From Echinococcus granulosus (taxonomy: Eukaryota > Platyhelminthes > Cestoda > Cyclophyllidea > Taeniidae), in the NCBI RefSeq assembly GCF_000524195.1, contig NW_020170398.1:614512-678511 (forward strand): 64,000 nucleotides of DNA, written 5' to 3'. Under the pieces are notes generated by a model. That model was not told the DNA's origin. It saw nothing but the letters and a program-made list of their open reading frames with translations, and made no database searches. This document shows, piece by piece, positions 1 to 18,800 of this stretch; the stretch's first letter is position 1; every line of letters starts with the position of its first letter. The position numbers and the translations under genes were made by a program.

Positions 1-98
1 AATCGGAAAAGACAGAAGATCAGGTTAAACGAGTAATCCTAACAATACTTGTCGGGAGTTTCGCATACATCTACCTTCAACTATGCATTTCAGTGATG

Positions 99-1081
99 TC
101 ACCCAAAGAACTTAAATTGGCATCGAGACCTGTTATGAAAATTAAGCAGGTAATCAGTTTCTATTGTGATGGTTCCAATCATCTTGGCAGAAAGTAGAAA
201 GGTGAAATAAGATTATGAAAACCCAAAACTAATCATTTTTGATGCTAAAACCTTCATAATTGAAGAAACTGTAGTTCCTAACTCACACAGCATCTTCTAA
301 GTAGAGTGCACCGACTATCCAGGATACAAATTTGTCCTTCGGCAAATCGTTGTCGTACTCCAAGAGTTCCACTAGAACACTAACGAAGGTAGAGGGATTC
401 AGCTTCCAGCACCAGTCCATGTATGCTATTGCCGTATTTAAAGGAAAATGCTGCACCCTTAACCACAAATGAGAAATATCAATGAAGAAAGGAGTATCCT
501 TTGGGATGGCAAGCTAAAATAGGATTTTCAAAACATTTGCAGTGTACGAAAAAAAGACTACGCATACAGGATGTACTATTAGCGTTACAATTATTATTAA
601 CGCCTTCTTTACTTCAAGTACGAATATCACGTATTCAAACTAACAATATAGGTCACGGATGTTACAAAAATAAGCGGACTTCATCTCTCACCTCCCGTGA
701 ACAACAGCTCTCAATGTGAAATGGGTCGTGGTCCAGGCTAGCAATTCCCAAATGAGGGAACAGTGCATGATGTTTCAACAAAAATGCGTCAAGTAAACGT
801 TTCTCATCTTCAGGAATTCGTGAAAATTCCTACAATTAGAATGTTACAATATACATACCCTAGAGCAACTCGCGACGAACCGTTTCAATTGTGCTATTTG
901 ACTTTGAGAAAATCCGGACTTTCTAAACTGGAGATACTGTAGGCACTTTAGGTAGGCAAAAACAACGTTTAGTTCAGATTCCATTGCAGGAAACCGTCTA
1001 AGCAACTGTGTATTGAACGCGTTGTACAAAATAAAACGCCGACCTACATCTGAACCAATGGGTGATTTGTAGACTCGTGAG
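99..1081 (-). CDS. Unrecognised protein, last four exons
   Basis: Four exons join in consistent phase on the minus strand: 859-1081, 692-829, 287-513 and 99-129. They have good splice signals, an open frame throughout and a TGA stop at 99-101. Together they encode about 205 C-terminal residues, rich in leucine and aromatic residues and probably helical. Recognisable stretches include GRRFILYNAFNTQLLRRFP in the first exon and HFPLNTAIAYMDWCWKLNP in the third. No signal peptide or membrane segment is visible in this part. I do not recognise the family. The 5' end is unresolved: a 55-residue ATG-initiated frame at 1624-1791 could be the first exon, but I found no convincing link. The gene lies downstream of MAU2 on the same strand, with less than 900 bases between the MAU2 stop and the first exon shown. 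Confidence 0.6.
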
Positions 1082-1951
1082 CTAGTTTATTGATCATATT
1101 CTTCTAAAAACAAGGTTTTTAAGGCAACCTATCATTACCCTTTTGCTACTTGTTTTTTTCATTTCAACAAAATCAACGCTGTTTTGTGATCTCATATCCT
1201 AATTTTCATGGATAAAATTGCTGATGTTCGCAGCTATATATTCAAACATTTCTCGTGGATGCTCAGGAGGTATTTTTGGTCTTATTGCTGATCACCTCCT
1301 AGATGACAACTAAAAGTTACCCAATTTAATGTCAAATACATTCCACCGCCTCCACCAAACCGATTGCGATGTCCGAGCCGCCTCTGAAAAATATAAAGTC
1401 ATTTTTTATCCAACGGCTTCTTATCCACAATGAATCAAATGCACCCGTGTCGTCCACCTTACTCCCGGCGCAGAAAAAACGACAAACCCACCCCAAAAAT
1501 TGGCCTAACCACCCAGTGCGACCCACCTCGCGCCACCAGACAGGTCCAACCATCGTCATACCCAAAACTCTCTCCACTGCCACCGCCTCCAGCCCAAAAC
1601 CCTCTGATCGCTTGCCTACCCAGTCACCAGTCCAGCACCAGGATACCCGATCCATGTCCAGACGGACAGATTAGGACGCGCCCTGGGCCGCCACATGAGT
1701 AGACAATGCCGTAAGAGTACACGCTCAATGGAGCGTTAAGCAACAGACATGGATAACTCTCACGAGGCAATAAGAAAAACGCCTTTGACATGATTAGTTA
1801 GACAAAGGGATGCTTGAAGTGATGGTCAAACCTAAAATGATAATGAATGCAGTAACGCTTTTGGGTATAGGCGTGGGTATACACACTACTCGGGTGTCTG
1901 TGTGCGAAAAATGTGCGCAAGGAAATTGTAATCGGTGTTCCATTCCCCTTT

Positions 1952-4900
1952 TTACAGGGCTGTTGTTGATGTTGGCTGTTCGGTTAGCCAGCTAGGCAGC
2001 GGTCCATCAAACCACTAAAGGGGAGACAAAAGACGTGAGGTTTAATATGCGTCGTGGAAGAGGGAGAAATAGAATATGATGAATTCAACAGTTCCGCCTA
2101 CGTTGATAAGACTGTGTTCAGGCGAGCAGTTAGCTTGCATATGGTCGTTGATTACCATTTTGGAGAACTGGTCATGCTCAGCAAACCAGTGACGCTCCTC
2201 ATCGGCTACTCCTCGAATATTCGCAAGATCCTTCAAAAGGGCGGTAGCCCATAGTTGAATGCCTATGTCTGGAAGCTTTTTGGCAACAATGATAGCCTTG
2301 GTTATTAGGTCGTGAGCGTCCTGTAGACAAGTAGATAGGAATAAGCCAATCAAATCAGATGGTTAATAAGATTACTGACGTGCGGAAAAAACCTACACGG
2401 ATGTTTCGTTCATTGAGATTAATCTGGCCAAGGGTTATGTAAGCGGAGGTAGAGAGGCGATTGAGCTCCTCCTCATGACTCAGACGAACGGTTTCACGAA
2501 GGTTGGCCTTTGCATCTTGCAGATGACCCTCAATGAAGGCTTGGAACCCTCTCACGTAGTCTGCGGCTGCTCGCAGACAGTAGCATCCCTCCAACACTTG
2601 TAGACCCGATGTGAAGACCTCTTTTACGATCATCTAATGAGAGAATAAAGCGGGTCGATATCAGAAAAACCCAACACATTGCTAGACTGTTTTATTTTTT
2701 GTATTACAATAGACACCGATCAAATCACTTAAATTGTTTAGGTATTGAGCAGACAAATTTTTAAAAAAATACAAGTTTGGAAAAGTACAAAGTCGTCCAC
2801 ATGAGGATTTCGCCACATCCCCTAAAACAATCAAGCTGGCATAAATAATGTTTATGATGAATGGAAATTCACTAATACAAAGTCTAGCTATCACATTGGT
2901 TTGGAAGATATAATGGTGCCTCAATCATCAATAGCTACCATTGATTCAAATGGAATCAGTGCGTATTACTTCTAAACAGTACAAATCAGAATGTATGGCA
3001 GTTTATAAATCACTTCACACAGGAATCAATGCGGCCAAATCTATCGACAACTATGCAGTATGGTCGTAGAAAGTCCCTATTCGCATAAGGAGAGTATGAT
3101 CGTAACAGACTCGTACTCTAGGTTCTAAGGTTTATTCATAGTCATTAACTTAGGGAGAAATCCGTTCCCATTACAACATATGCACATCAGATGTGACAAA
3201 CGACGCAAAGATTGCGACTTTTTTCGCCTAAAATAACTTAACGTTATTGGATCCCTCGTGAGAAAAATCAAACCCGATATGTTGGGTAAAACAATCACTA
3301 ACTGATCTTCTGCAAACCAAAAGTGCAAATTCAGAAGACATCAATCCAGATATTTTAGTTGAATACAAAAGCGGATGAACTAGTAATGCACTCAAAATAT
3401 TCAAAAGGAAGTCGCAGTAGTGATGATAAATTTGACTGGACAGTTCAGGAAAGATACCAAAGTTGAGTTTTATCAGGTGGCCAAAAAGATTCATGAAAGT
3501 TTTGGTTGGGATTGAAAAATAAGTTTCATGCTTATCTGCTTAAATAGATTAAACTACCTGGGCTCCAAGGCTGCAAAATACAGTTTCTTTGTAGAATTTG
3601 AAGGTGGCTGAAATACTTTGGTCTTGACAATTATCCATTCATACATAAATTAATCACATTCAAGAAGGTCCGCTTTTCATAATCATAAAAGGACACTCAT
3701 TGCCATTGGCATATTAGTCTCAAATTAAAGTGTGAAGAACAACTTTCACGTATGCTTAATGCGAGGCATGGAACAATTCGTTTACACCGACACCAACTGG
3801 AAAGAAAAAGTTGTGGAAACTATCAACTAGGTGAGTGCATCAGGCTATCCACTGCCAGATGTTGAGAAGATGCAAAGATTACCAACTTCTTCTCCGAAAG
3901 TTATAAAAACTTGCAGTGAAAAATGGCTTTTGCCCTTTAAGGTAACAACGTTTGTCAAATGAACGAACCTATCATTTCTGGGACTTGCACAGCTTCATCC
4001 TCATAAAGCAAGGCAGTAGATGGAATTGTTCTCCATGTTTTTTGTTGAATGACAAATACCAACTACGGCCCGAGACCTACCTAATCCATAGAATAAAAGT
4101 CGAAAATGGGCAAGAAAAACCTCACCTTTGGAAGCAGTCTGAATCGACCGCCCTACTTTTACGAGGTAACGCAAGACCTCCTAACGTATACTCATGCTCA
4201 ACTTACCTTTGATATTTGCAATCTAGAATTGATGTGAGGGGCCATTTCCGAACATTGTCATGGTGTCGAGTATGATAGTAGTGGTTATGACAGTACTGTC
4301 GAGGAAAAAACTAGTCAAACTCACCTCACAGGCCTTGATATCCCCCTTGCGAATGTAGACTAGGGCAAGGTTGAGGCAGATGAGTACGGAAAGAGAGTCG
4401 CGGGGTCCGCCGGACAGCGTGGAGGCGAAGTCGGTGGCTGCCGCGCTGCCACCCTCGCCTTCACCGCTGACACTACCTGTACCTACTCCGCCAGCTACTA
4501 CGCTCTCTGTGGACCTTGACTCACCCACCCCGACTGTGGAGGGATGGGTCAGGCTCGTTGAGGTGGATGAAGTCGACGCTGGACCTGTTCCTGGCACGCG
4601 CGCACTAAGGCCTGCCTGTGAGGCGGCTATGTACTGATGGAATACAATTAGAGGAGATAGCTTTTGCTTGCATATTTGCTCACATTACATTTTTTAACCA
4701 AAATGCCTCCATTTTATCTACACAAACTGAAGCGATCTTTCAAATACCTTGAATGTTATTTTAAAATGCAAAAAACAGAATAATTGTGGCTACTTATAAG
4801 GATAAATACTATCTAAAAACAATTACCAATTAGGAGGATATAGCTTGGGGAGAATGTTTTGGATACGGAAAAAGCGAATATTAGTGCAGCCGACTAAAAA

Positions 4901-6967
4901 ATGACAAATATAAATAAACCCTACATTTAGTATGAGAACATACACCAAATAAGCTTCAATATGTGCCTTACTAGTCTGCCTTTAATGTGCAATTTAGAGA
5001 AAAGGCTATATATAGTTAAAAGCCTAATACAAATAGCAAATCGAAAGACTAGACAGTCGGTGACAGATTAGATGACAGATGCGAAATTAGAAGGCATGTT
5101 GAAGCAAATGCCAATAATTCACTGAATTAGAGAAAAGGACCGAGTTTACCCGAAGCGCAAGCTTGAATTGTTCCTCTGCCTGATTCATGCAGTTCATAGA
5201 CATTGCATAGAGTCCAATGAGCGTGTGCAGTTGAGGGCGCCGACGATGCATGAGAGCGGGCGTGGCGTAGCACAGCTTACAGGCGAGACCCACGCCCTCC
5301 ACGGCCTTGGTCTTGTCGCCCATCACCAGCCGGCACATGATGGTGTGCTCGAGGAGACTTAACTTGAAAACAGTTAGGAGAGGGTTGGTGTCGAAGTCAG
5401 AGAGATTCTCGATCCGCATGAAGGCCTTGTCAGCTGCATGCTGAGCGCGCTGCAGCGAACCCGACTGCATGTTCAGCATCACAGTGATAAGGTAGATGAG
5501 GATGATTATGTACTCCCGTGGCATCCATTGGAAACGATCTACCTCTTGGGTCGATGCAACATTCACTGTGAGGAAAGGAAACCGAGACCCTCAGTTGATT
5601 CCTCAAGCTTCATTTAGACCACTGGAGAAATCGGTGCTAGTCTAAATAGCTACTGGACAGCTGTCATAACGATATAGCCCGTAATTCTTGATCAGACACT
5701 TGCAATGACTGGTAGAACGTAGAATTCGAGGAATAACAATCCACTTACTTTCCTCCATCGATGCAAAGAGCCTAATGCTTTGTTGCAATTGTCGGAGGAT
5801 GGGGTGAGCTGACTTAGCACGTCCGGCCAATAGGAAAAGGGAGACGTAGATGATAAGGTAGAACAGCCGCAGTGCTTCGCGCTGATAAACGGTTCCATTC
5901 AGATTTTCAATCAATCGGTTGGCCACGGTTAGGGTGTTCGTCACCTCTGGAAGCTGCCTGCTCGCAAGCAGAAGCTGCAAAAGGCAATGTTAGCTCGAAA
6001 CTAGTCACTCCCGCTAGGAGTGTCTTGAAATCAAATAAATGCCATAAAAATTGTGTTTGATTTGAAGTAAACATATGGAGAGAGTTAATTCATCGGATAA
6101 AGTATTTTTTGGGAAAAAGCACCATAGAAGTATCATTTACCATACATTTGCTGAGAAGGAATAATCCACGAGTATATTCTGATTTACGGCTCTGTGCAAA
6201 CTCTGAACCACTGGCCAATAACTCACAAGCCGAATTGATGTCCTTATCGGCGACACAAGCTTGCTAAAAATGGCCTTAGAGTAGCCGCAGAGAAAAAAGA
6301 AAAGTGAAGTCATACTTACAGCTCGTTTTAGCAGCAACCGACAATGCCAATAGGGATTATCGGGAGAGAAACGCATCGTGTCATTCAGAATGCATGTAGC
6401 ATCATATCGTTTGCCTTTCCTTTCAAAGAAATCAGCTAGTAGATCAGCTGCCTCAAATTTAATCAGATCATCGGGGGCACGCAAATGAGCACCCAGAACT
6501 CGAGCCTTCTCCAGATGCTGCTTAATTAAGTCATCGTTTTTGCTGTACATAAATAGTAATTTGCCCAGTTGTAAATGGGTACGAGCTTCATAGTTAACGG
6601 GTAATTTGTAACAAAGTGCTGCCTTAAGGCAGTGTATAGCCAGTCGAATGCTTGGCGGACTCGATTTCCGAAAGTATTCAGCCATTCCAAGAAGAGCAAC
6701 GTAGCACTCTCGAACTTGCTCGGGAGATACTAGTTGTTGCGATTCCTGATTAGAGGACCCGCTAACAATTGCGATACTCGAAGGAGATATTCGGGTCCTC
6801 ATTAAAAGAGAAGGCTGTGTGGACGAATGTGACAAGGAGGTTGCGGGAGCTGATCGTTGCTGAACTGCACCTGTTGAACTTGCAGTAGGGGCCCAACTGC
6901 TTTGTGAAGGCACAGGTGGCCCAGCACTGCTATTGACAGGATACATATCGTTCCCACCAGGATGCAT
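1952..6967 (-). CDS. MAU2: MAU2 chromatid cohesion factor (SCC4)
   Basis: MAU2 pairs with NIPBL/SCC2 to load cohesin on chromatin. The model is complete: 6320-6967, 6141-6263, 5749-5974, 5150-5565, 4325-4633, 2397-2633, 2102-2320 and 1952-2014, giving 746 residues. The ATG has an in-frame TAG just upstream. Family-typical segments include EARTHLQLGKLLFMYSKND, NPYWHCRLLLKRA, SEYTRGLFLLSKCM, LLEHTIMCRLVMGDK, QLHTLIGLYAMSMNCMNQAE and CLRAAADYVRGFQAF. The short last exon begins WFDGPLP, like the ITWTDGPPP tail of the human protein, and ends at TAA. Human MAU2 has 613 residues. The extra length here comes from a Ser/Pro-rich N-terminus (about residues 1-50) and a Ser/Thr/Gly-rich insert of about 70 residues at roughly 475-545, in exon 5. 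The protein is a superhelix of TPR-like repeats. Identity is very likely; exact splice sites are inferred. Confidence 0.95.
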
Positions 6968-7752
6968 AGGAAACTAAAAAGGTAAAAAAATTAAACGACC
7001 AGAAAAAGGGACAAGAGAACAGCAGCAAATAAAATACATATTGAACAAACGGTACAAAAATGGTAAGATGAAAACTTTAAATAAAGACTCGAACAAGGAC
7101 AAAAAATAAGGCTGAAACAAAAACCAAATACAAACACGAAAACATCGTCGTATAACGCGTGAAAATCAAAGTAAAAAGACTTGATGGAATAAAAGCGCCA
7201 GCACCAAAACCACCGGGTCAATAAAACCAATTAAAAAATAACGGACTGGTAAAGATCTTGGTGAGCAAAACGATGAAAAGGGGATGATACAATCAATTAA
7301 TCCTATTTTATCAAAAAAAGGCATTCAAAAGGAGCATCTTGAGGCAAAAAAAATCAGGAATTATTTGCAATTGTCCCTTGAAGAATGGTTACCCTATACA
7401 GCTAATAACAAATTAACACTGGATTTTATAAAAAATTTTGGATAAAAGACAAGAGGATTTATGAAAGGCTTATTTGCACACTAAGGATGCTGCAATAAAA
7501 TATACCTTGAGAAAGAAGCAAGAATATGACAATTGCAACATCACTTATCAGAAGCACCTGAAATCCGCCGTTATTTGTTTAACTACCCGCTTTAGTGCAT
7601 TGCCATTTTAGGTACGAGCTACTGTACAGAGGCCTATTGCGTTGTCCCAAGAACCATGCCAGTTGCCCCAATCCCTTCTGTATGTCCAACATTTACATAT
7701 ATTCTGCCCGGGCACTATTTTAGTACTGATGTTGTTTTAATGTTACTTTCAG
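6968..7752. other. Intergenic region upstream of MAU2
   Basis: This stretch separates the start of MAU2 (minus) from plus-strand features. It is AT-rich with A-tracts near 7060-7330. Open frames such as 6991-7230 on the minus strand are low-complexity Phe/Leu/Ser sequence with no splice context, so I do not call them. It presumably holds the MAU2 promoter. Confidence 0.4.
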
Positions 7753-7850
7753 AGAGGAGACGGGCATACGAGTCGAACCTCGTGACTAAGGCGTTAACGT
7801 CGAGTAACCCAGAGGGAGCTCCCACATCCACGCCTCCCCCGCCACCCTAA
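7753..7850 (+). CDS. Possible terminal exon of a short unknown gene
   Basis: A pyrimidine-rich acceptor ending at 7752 is followed by an open frame reading AYESNLVTKALTSSNPEG and then a Pro-rich tail to TAA at 7848-7850. A canonical AATAAA lies at 7882-7887, at the right distance for a polyadenylation signal. I could not connect it in phase to an upstream exon. An open stretch at about 7612-7676 containing LLYRGLLRCPKNH is a candidate, but joining it creates a stop. The product is unknown. It could also be non-coding read-through. Confidence 0.25.
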
Positions 7851-7881
7851 ACTTGCATTTGTTTCCCTATCTACTTATCCA

Positions 7882-7887
7882 AATAAA
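7882..7887 (+). terminator. Candidate polyadenylation signal AATAAA
   Basis: An exact AATAAA hexamer lies 32 bases after the TAA of the candidate exon at 7753-7850. It is followed by about 670 bases without a gene before the PAK start at 8556. Confidence 0.35.
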
Positions 7888-8555
7888 CAAGTCGAAGTCG
7901 AATCAGCCTGGGCATTCTAAGAGTACGAAGGCCAGGGAAGAGGAGATCTGCTAGTCTAGCCCTTCATTGCGCCTTCTGTCATCCTCAAGAAAATCGACAG
8001 GCACTAAAGCGGTATAGTAAACCTATAAAAACGTGTAAATATTCAAGGGTTCATATTCAAAAGTAGGCTTATGATGAGAGAACAAGTATTGCAAGGCGAA
8101 TATTTTCACTGGTAGGAAGTACTCTGCTCCGTGTAACTGCTATCAATTCTCACTATTTTACATTTCTGGGATGTTAAGTGCACTTCGAGTGCACACTAGT
8201 GCCAATGTTTGTCAAAGTAATGTTATATTAATGTATGATTACTTCGTTTTATTTTCCATATTGTGCAAATTTGCAACTTTTTTCCATTCGCAAAGCTAAT
8301 CTTTTTAAGGGCTTTTGGGTGATCATATTAAGGCCTGCAGGCAACAATAAATAATCCAGGATTTATGCTCTAATTTTTTTGTAGATTTGATGGTTTGTAT
8401 GTTACTGACGCAAAAAATGCGATATTTTATGGTCAGAGTTGTGGGTAAAAAGAAAAATTTTTAGGAAATTCAAAAAAATGTTCCGTTTATATTTAAGCGC
8501 GCTATTTTTCTGGCCGCTGTTTAGTGCACCATCGGTTTTTGGCGTCCAGTAGATC

Positions 8556-14320
<5,765 letters not shown>

Positions 14321-14631
14321 AGTCCTTTTTAGCATCCCTTCTCTTCCCCACCCTTCTTACTTTCAGCCGCCTCTTTCTCAGCCACCAACTACAACTATTT
14401 TTACAGCCCAAGTGACGATGTGCTTTCTCCCTCTCTCCCTCTTCTATTACACTCATTTCTTTCTAACCAGCAACCAAGTGTGCAGCGAGGTTGCGATCCC
14501 ACCTTGCTTCGATCTTGTGCGCACCAGGAATCGTTTGCAACGCAGATACGCGCGGTGCGCATCAGTGTTAGCGGCACACTTCATCCTCCAACTCGTGGGC
14601 GTGCATGTGTTGACGCGCGCTCGTCTGCCCA

Positions 14632-14731
14632 NNNNNNNNNNNNNNNNNNNNNNNNNNNNNNNNNNNNNNNNNNNNNNNNNNNNNNNNNNNNNNNNNNNNN
14701 NNNNNNNNNNNNNNNNNNNNNNNNNNNNNNN
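14632..14731. other. Assembly gap (100 N)
   Basis: Exactly 100 consecutive N characters, the usual placeholder for a gap of unknown size. Open frames that run across it are artefacts. Confidence 0.99.
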
Positions 14732-15042
14732 CTTTTTGTGTATCAGTGGGATAGCGCTGCTATCGACGTCTATCGCCGTTTCGATCAGTATCCGCAATTT
14801 TTCCCTAACTTTTATACATATTATGTATGTCTTCACTCGTCCTCTCAACCTCACAAACACTGATGCACTCTACGCCGTGAATGCTTTTTATCACATTGAC
14901 AAGAGACTTGTTTTAATGCCCCCCCCCCGCTTTCTCTCTTTTTCCTCCCGTTTTCTCTCATTTCCTAGTAAAGTGATTGAGCACTATTGTATCGTACAGT
15001 GTGCTTTCAAACAATTCCACGTTATAATTTTCCCCTGTGACC

Positions 15043-15048
15043 AATAAA
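15043..15048 (+). terminator. Candidate PAK polyadenylation signal
   Basis: An exact AATAAA hexamer about 720 bases after the PAK stop, following a pyrimidine-rich stretch. It is the first canonical hexamer I noticed downstream of that gene. Confidence 0.4.
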
Positions 15049-15895
15049 GCTTACGAAGAGGAAGACGCACGCATTATCGCTGATTAAAGATGCAACGGCC
15101 TCTGCTGTTTACATACACACAGAGAGATGGAACAGCAAAGTGCAAATTGTACCATCGCTTGGCCTCTTAACGGAATGATATTCTATCTGTTTCTCGACTC
15201 TCATTGGTTCGCGCCATTTGCTTCTGCGCGCCGTGTGAATGTGTTTGTGTGCGTGCGTGCGCACCCACTGGCGCTGACGCATCGTTGCGGTGGGACTAAC
15301 GCAGTGTACACGCCCGGGAACGCGACCGTCGGAGTTGCGTCACTGGGAGAGGGTGAAGTTCCACAAACTTTTCTGAATGATTACAGGCCTGGTGCAGGGC
15401 CAACTGCCTACCAGAGTAATGAACACGTACAAAATCGTTGCTCGCCTTCGAATACAGGGATCATTTTAAAACACCAGCTAGGGCGGTTTGCCCAGTCCCC
15501 CCAGGGGAGTCTGTTTTAAATCTTAAAAGGATCTCTTTGACGATATTAGTCCTTTCAGCGGATAGTAGTGCAATGAAAGATTTTTAGTTGCCAGTTATCA
15601 TAGAAGGGTAAGGGGACCGTATCACACTTATGACGCAGATTTGGGTAAGAAAACCATGTACAACATAGATTGTCAATAGCAATATTCACTTTCTAGTAAG
15701 CAACTTCCCTTCCCGAAATGTATTTTTATTCATCCACCTTGATCTGTGGCAGGAATTACTGCCGCTGCTTCAAAAACTAGCAAAGCATCCCCCTTTATGG
15801 TGGAGTTTAATCGACAACATTCCTCACCTTCCATCGATCCAATCAGCTGACCACTGTCTTGACATCAGGAAAAGTGGAATCCAAACCTTCCCAAA

Positions 15896-18800
15896 ATGTG
15901 CACAAATGGGAATGGCAGGTATTCCCTCAAAACCTTGGTAGGCTTTTGGCGTGAAATGCGAGAACGCGAAGAGGTACGTTTCTCTAAAACACTTGTCCAA
16001 TAACAAGGTTGAACGAGCTATCTTTCTGGACAAATGTGCGAAAGGACAGTTGCTAATTCAAAGGATGGCGTTTTTAGAGGAGGCTTTTTTAAAACCTGTA
16101 GGTCTTTCTCTCTTCTGTATTACAAAACCTACTCTTCTTTCGAATAACATGTGGTTAGTTCGTGCATATTTCAGTCTTGATAACATTCGCTCGCAATGAG
16201 GTAGAATAACGTTTAAAATTTGCGATTTTTGGTAGAAAAAAATGTGACGAGAGCTTAAGTACTAGCTTTGAGGAACTGCCATTTTCAAAATCTGCCCCTT
16301 ACTTTGATGATTCATGCCAATACATTGCTCATTTCGTTTTTTTCCAAAACACCGTACACGAATCTCATGAAAGAAACTCCCATTGGTAGATACCCACAAT
16401 TTTGACAGTGAAATCTCTGTGAGAGTAGCTATCAATCGTGTTTTGCTCTTATGTATTTGGGTTTAACGATTGGAGGCATCGTTTTGGCCGAAACTGATAG
16501 TTCCTATTCATTCTAGAATATAAATGTGAATGATCACTGATCGGTATAGAACACTCACCTGCATTGATATTGAGAATCTTGTTTTATTCACTTATTCATT
16601 GAGCAAAAGCGCCAAAATTTTGCTAGCCCACTTTTTCTCTAGATTTCCGTGTACCATCCCCTATTGGCTTTTTTTTCCTAGTCTGTTACCTTTACAGGAT
16701 CATGTTCCATGGTGTTTTTCAACTTGATCTTTCGCTCCACGAGGACGAACTTCGTGACAGTCATGTGACATTAAAACGGTACTTATATTGTGTGAACTCC
16801 AAAATCAACCATTATGAGTAAACTGGGCATTTACTTGTGTCATCAGACAGTTGAGTGCAGTTTTATAACCTTTACACACCGTAAAGTAGATTTGAATATT
16901 AAGTGTCGTTTTTAAATGGCTCTTCTTAAAGAAGAGGTATTCAGCAATCGGCAATTATTTTAGCTAATTATATTTTTTCCGAGCATTATCCACAACTGTG
17001 GTATTTTCATTGACTCAGTACCATTGTCACTTCCACGTTCACCATATGGTTTTTATTAACAAAAAGTAGGAATTGGATCTTTTTACCGGTACATCTGCTC
17101 CCGCTCACCACTAGTTTTTAATAAAAATGAATTAAGAAGCACACGTGATATTAGGTACTAGCACAAGAAGTGAAGATTGGCCTATTATGGCTGCATGTTT
17201 GACACTTGAGAGGCATGTGCGCCATTCAAGAAACCCTGGTACCCAAAAATGACTTTTTCCAAATGCTGGAGAATGTGCTATTAGCGTGGTAATTTTAGGT
17301 TTAAGACAGAAGCCATGAATGTGAGAACCTCTTCTCTTTAATCAGCTTAAGTAAAGGGCGAGCCAAACCGCGATAATAGTTACGCAGTTCGTGGGTAAAA
17401 TAATACTTAATTCTAGACTATGCTCCATAACAAGAGCATTCTGTGTGGCGATTGTTTCAGTTTGGTTTAATCTCTTATTGCCATTTCATTGCTCAGCTAT
17501 TCTTGTGGGGTTTTCCCACATTTCATGTATCATCAAGTTTTTTTTCCCTGCAAATGCGCATTTGAGGCTTTACAAATCGGTATACACAATAACTAGGATT
17601 GTTCATTATTTCAGTGTTAGTAGAGTCCAATATCCATTGTGGGAACCGTAACGTGAGATATTCGTCAGTCTTATATAATCTGACACATGATTGCATCCTG
17701 GTGTGAAAAATATGCAGTCACTTTTTAAACACAACTCACGGACGATTGTTTTATGCATCCGTATTCTTTAGTAGATTCCAATCTCAGGACCTCGAGAACA
17801 TCATCTACACTTCAATGATAGATTGGGCCTGCTGTGTCCATCTCCTGTTGCGGAAAGAGTTCGTGTGAACCATAGTCGTGAACGTCCATCCGTTATAATC
17901 GCGGTCGATCTTGACGAAAGTCTCATCTACGGTCCCATGAAACTCTCTGAGGGTGTTACAATCGTTGCTAGCACTATGGTGAAACCTGTTGCTAGGTCCA
18001 TCTTTCAAGTGACTAGGTAGGCTGATCTAAGACCACCGTAGTTAAGCTCCTAGGTTTCCTAAAGAGGTATTATATACGTGGATACAGTGGGGTTGATTTC
18101 GTAGACTCTGGTCTCAAAATATCGCGAGAGAAGAGACCAAGTAGGATGACATGAAGAAGTTTACTGACTGATGTTAAGTATGCATTTCTTGCAGTCGTGA
18201 AGCCTGTCCCTCGGAATGCAAGGTCACGTATGAGACACCGGTGCAATTTATGCTGGCTGATGAAGGTCTCTCCAATACCCCCTTGTACATGGCCAGCGAT
18301 ACCGTCACTTCAATTGGAGCTACGAATTCCAAATCAGGTCAGAGGCGAGTCTTCATGCATGCGGACAAGCAGGACTACAATACCCTATGGAAGTTTCAAC
18401 ATGTTGATCCGCGAGTACGACTCGAATTTGAGGGACTCCCCGTTCCTGTAAGCACTCACTTCTAATCAGCTATTAGGATAATCGAATCGGCGACTCACTT
18501 TTCCCCGTGATTTTTATTTCTCTCGAGACATGTGATAATACATCACTTTATCGCATTACCTTTGAGATACGGTATCTAGAAAGCACGATTGAAAATTGAG
18601 AAATGTGGAAGGCATATTGGATGCTGAAATTGGGCCCCACTGATATGCACCTTTAGGATTTAATAAAAAACGATGGTTATATTAAAGCTTGATTGGCATT
18701 TGAGTCGCCCATTTATTTTTCATTTCACTAAACCATTCCAGACTCAATGTGCTGGAGTGACGCCACTTTCCTGCATATATTAAATTCTTCACCACCCTTG

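Larger units (their letters stand above)
14321..15895. other. PAK 3' flank, assembly gap and intergenic DNA
   Basis: The first part is pyrimidine-rich and probably PAK 3' untranslated sequence, with AATAAA at 15043-15048. The run of N lies inside it. A 130-codon open frame at 15127-15519 shows no domain or splice context and is not called. I see no other gene here. Confidence 0.4.

Noticed and set aside
1199..1261. Short terminal-exon-like frame on the minus strand (HPREMFEYIAANISNFIHEN)
   Set aside because: It has an acceptor and a stop but no upstream exon in phase, and MAU2 already has a well-supported last exon.
1332..1702. Three overlapping open frames in GC-rich DNA, both strands
   Set aside because: Several frames are open at once because the stretch is stop-poor and Pro/Gly-rich. 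No splice logic links any of them to the flanking genes.
7770..7800. B-box-like GGTTCGACTC on the minus strand
   Set aside because: T-stem pairing fails around the loop and no A box was found upstream; the plus strand reads as a plausible exon instead.
14412..15047. Long frames spanning the first N run
   Set aside because: The runs of X come from N bases, so continuity is an artefact.
15127..15519. 130-codon plus-strand open frame
   Set aside because: No domain, no splice context, composition unlike neighbouring genes; it lies downstream of the PAK polyadenylation signal.
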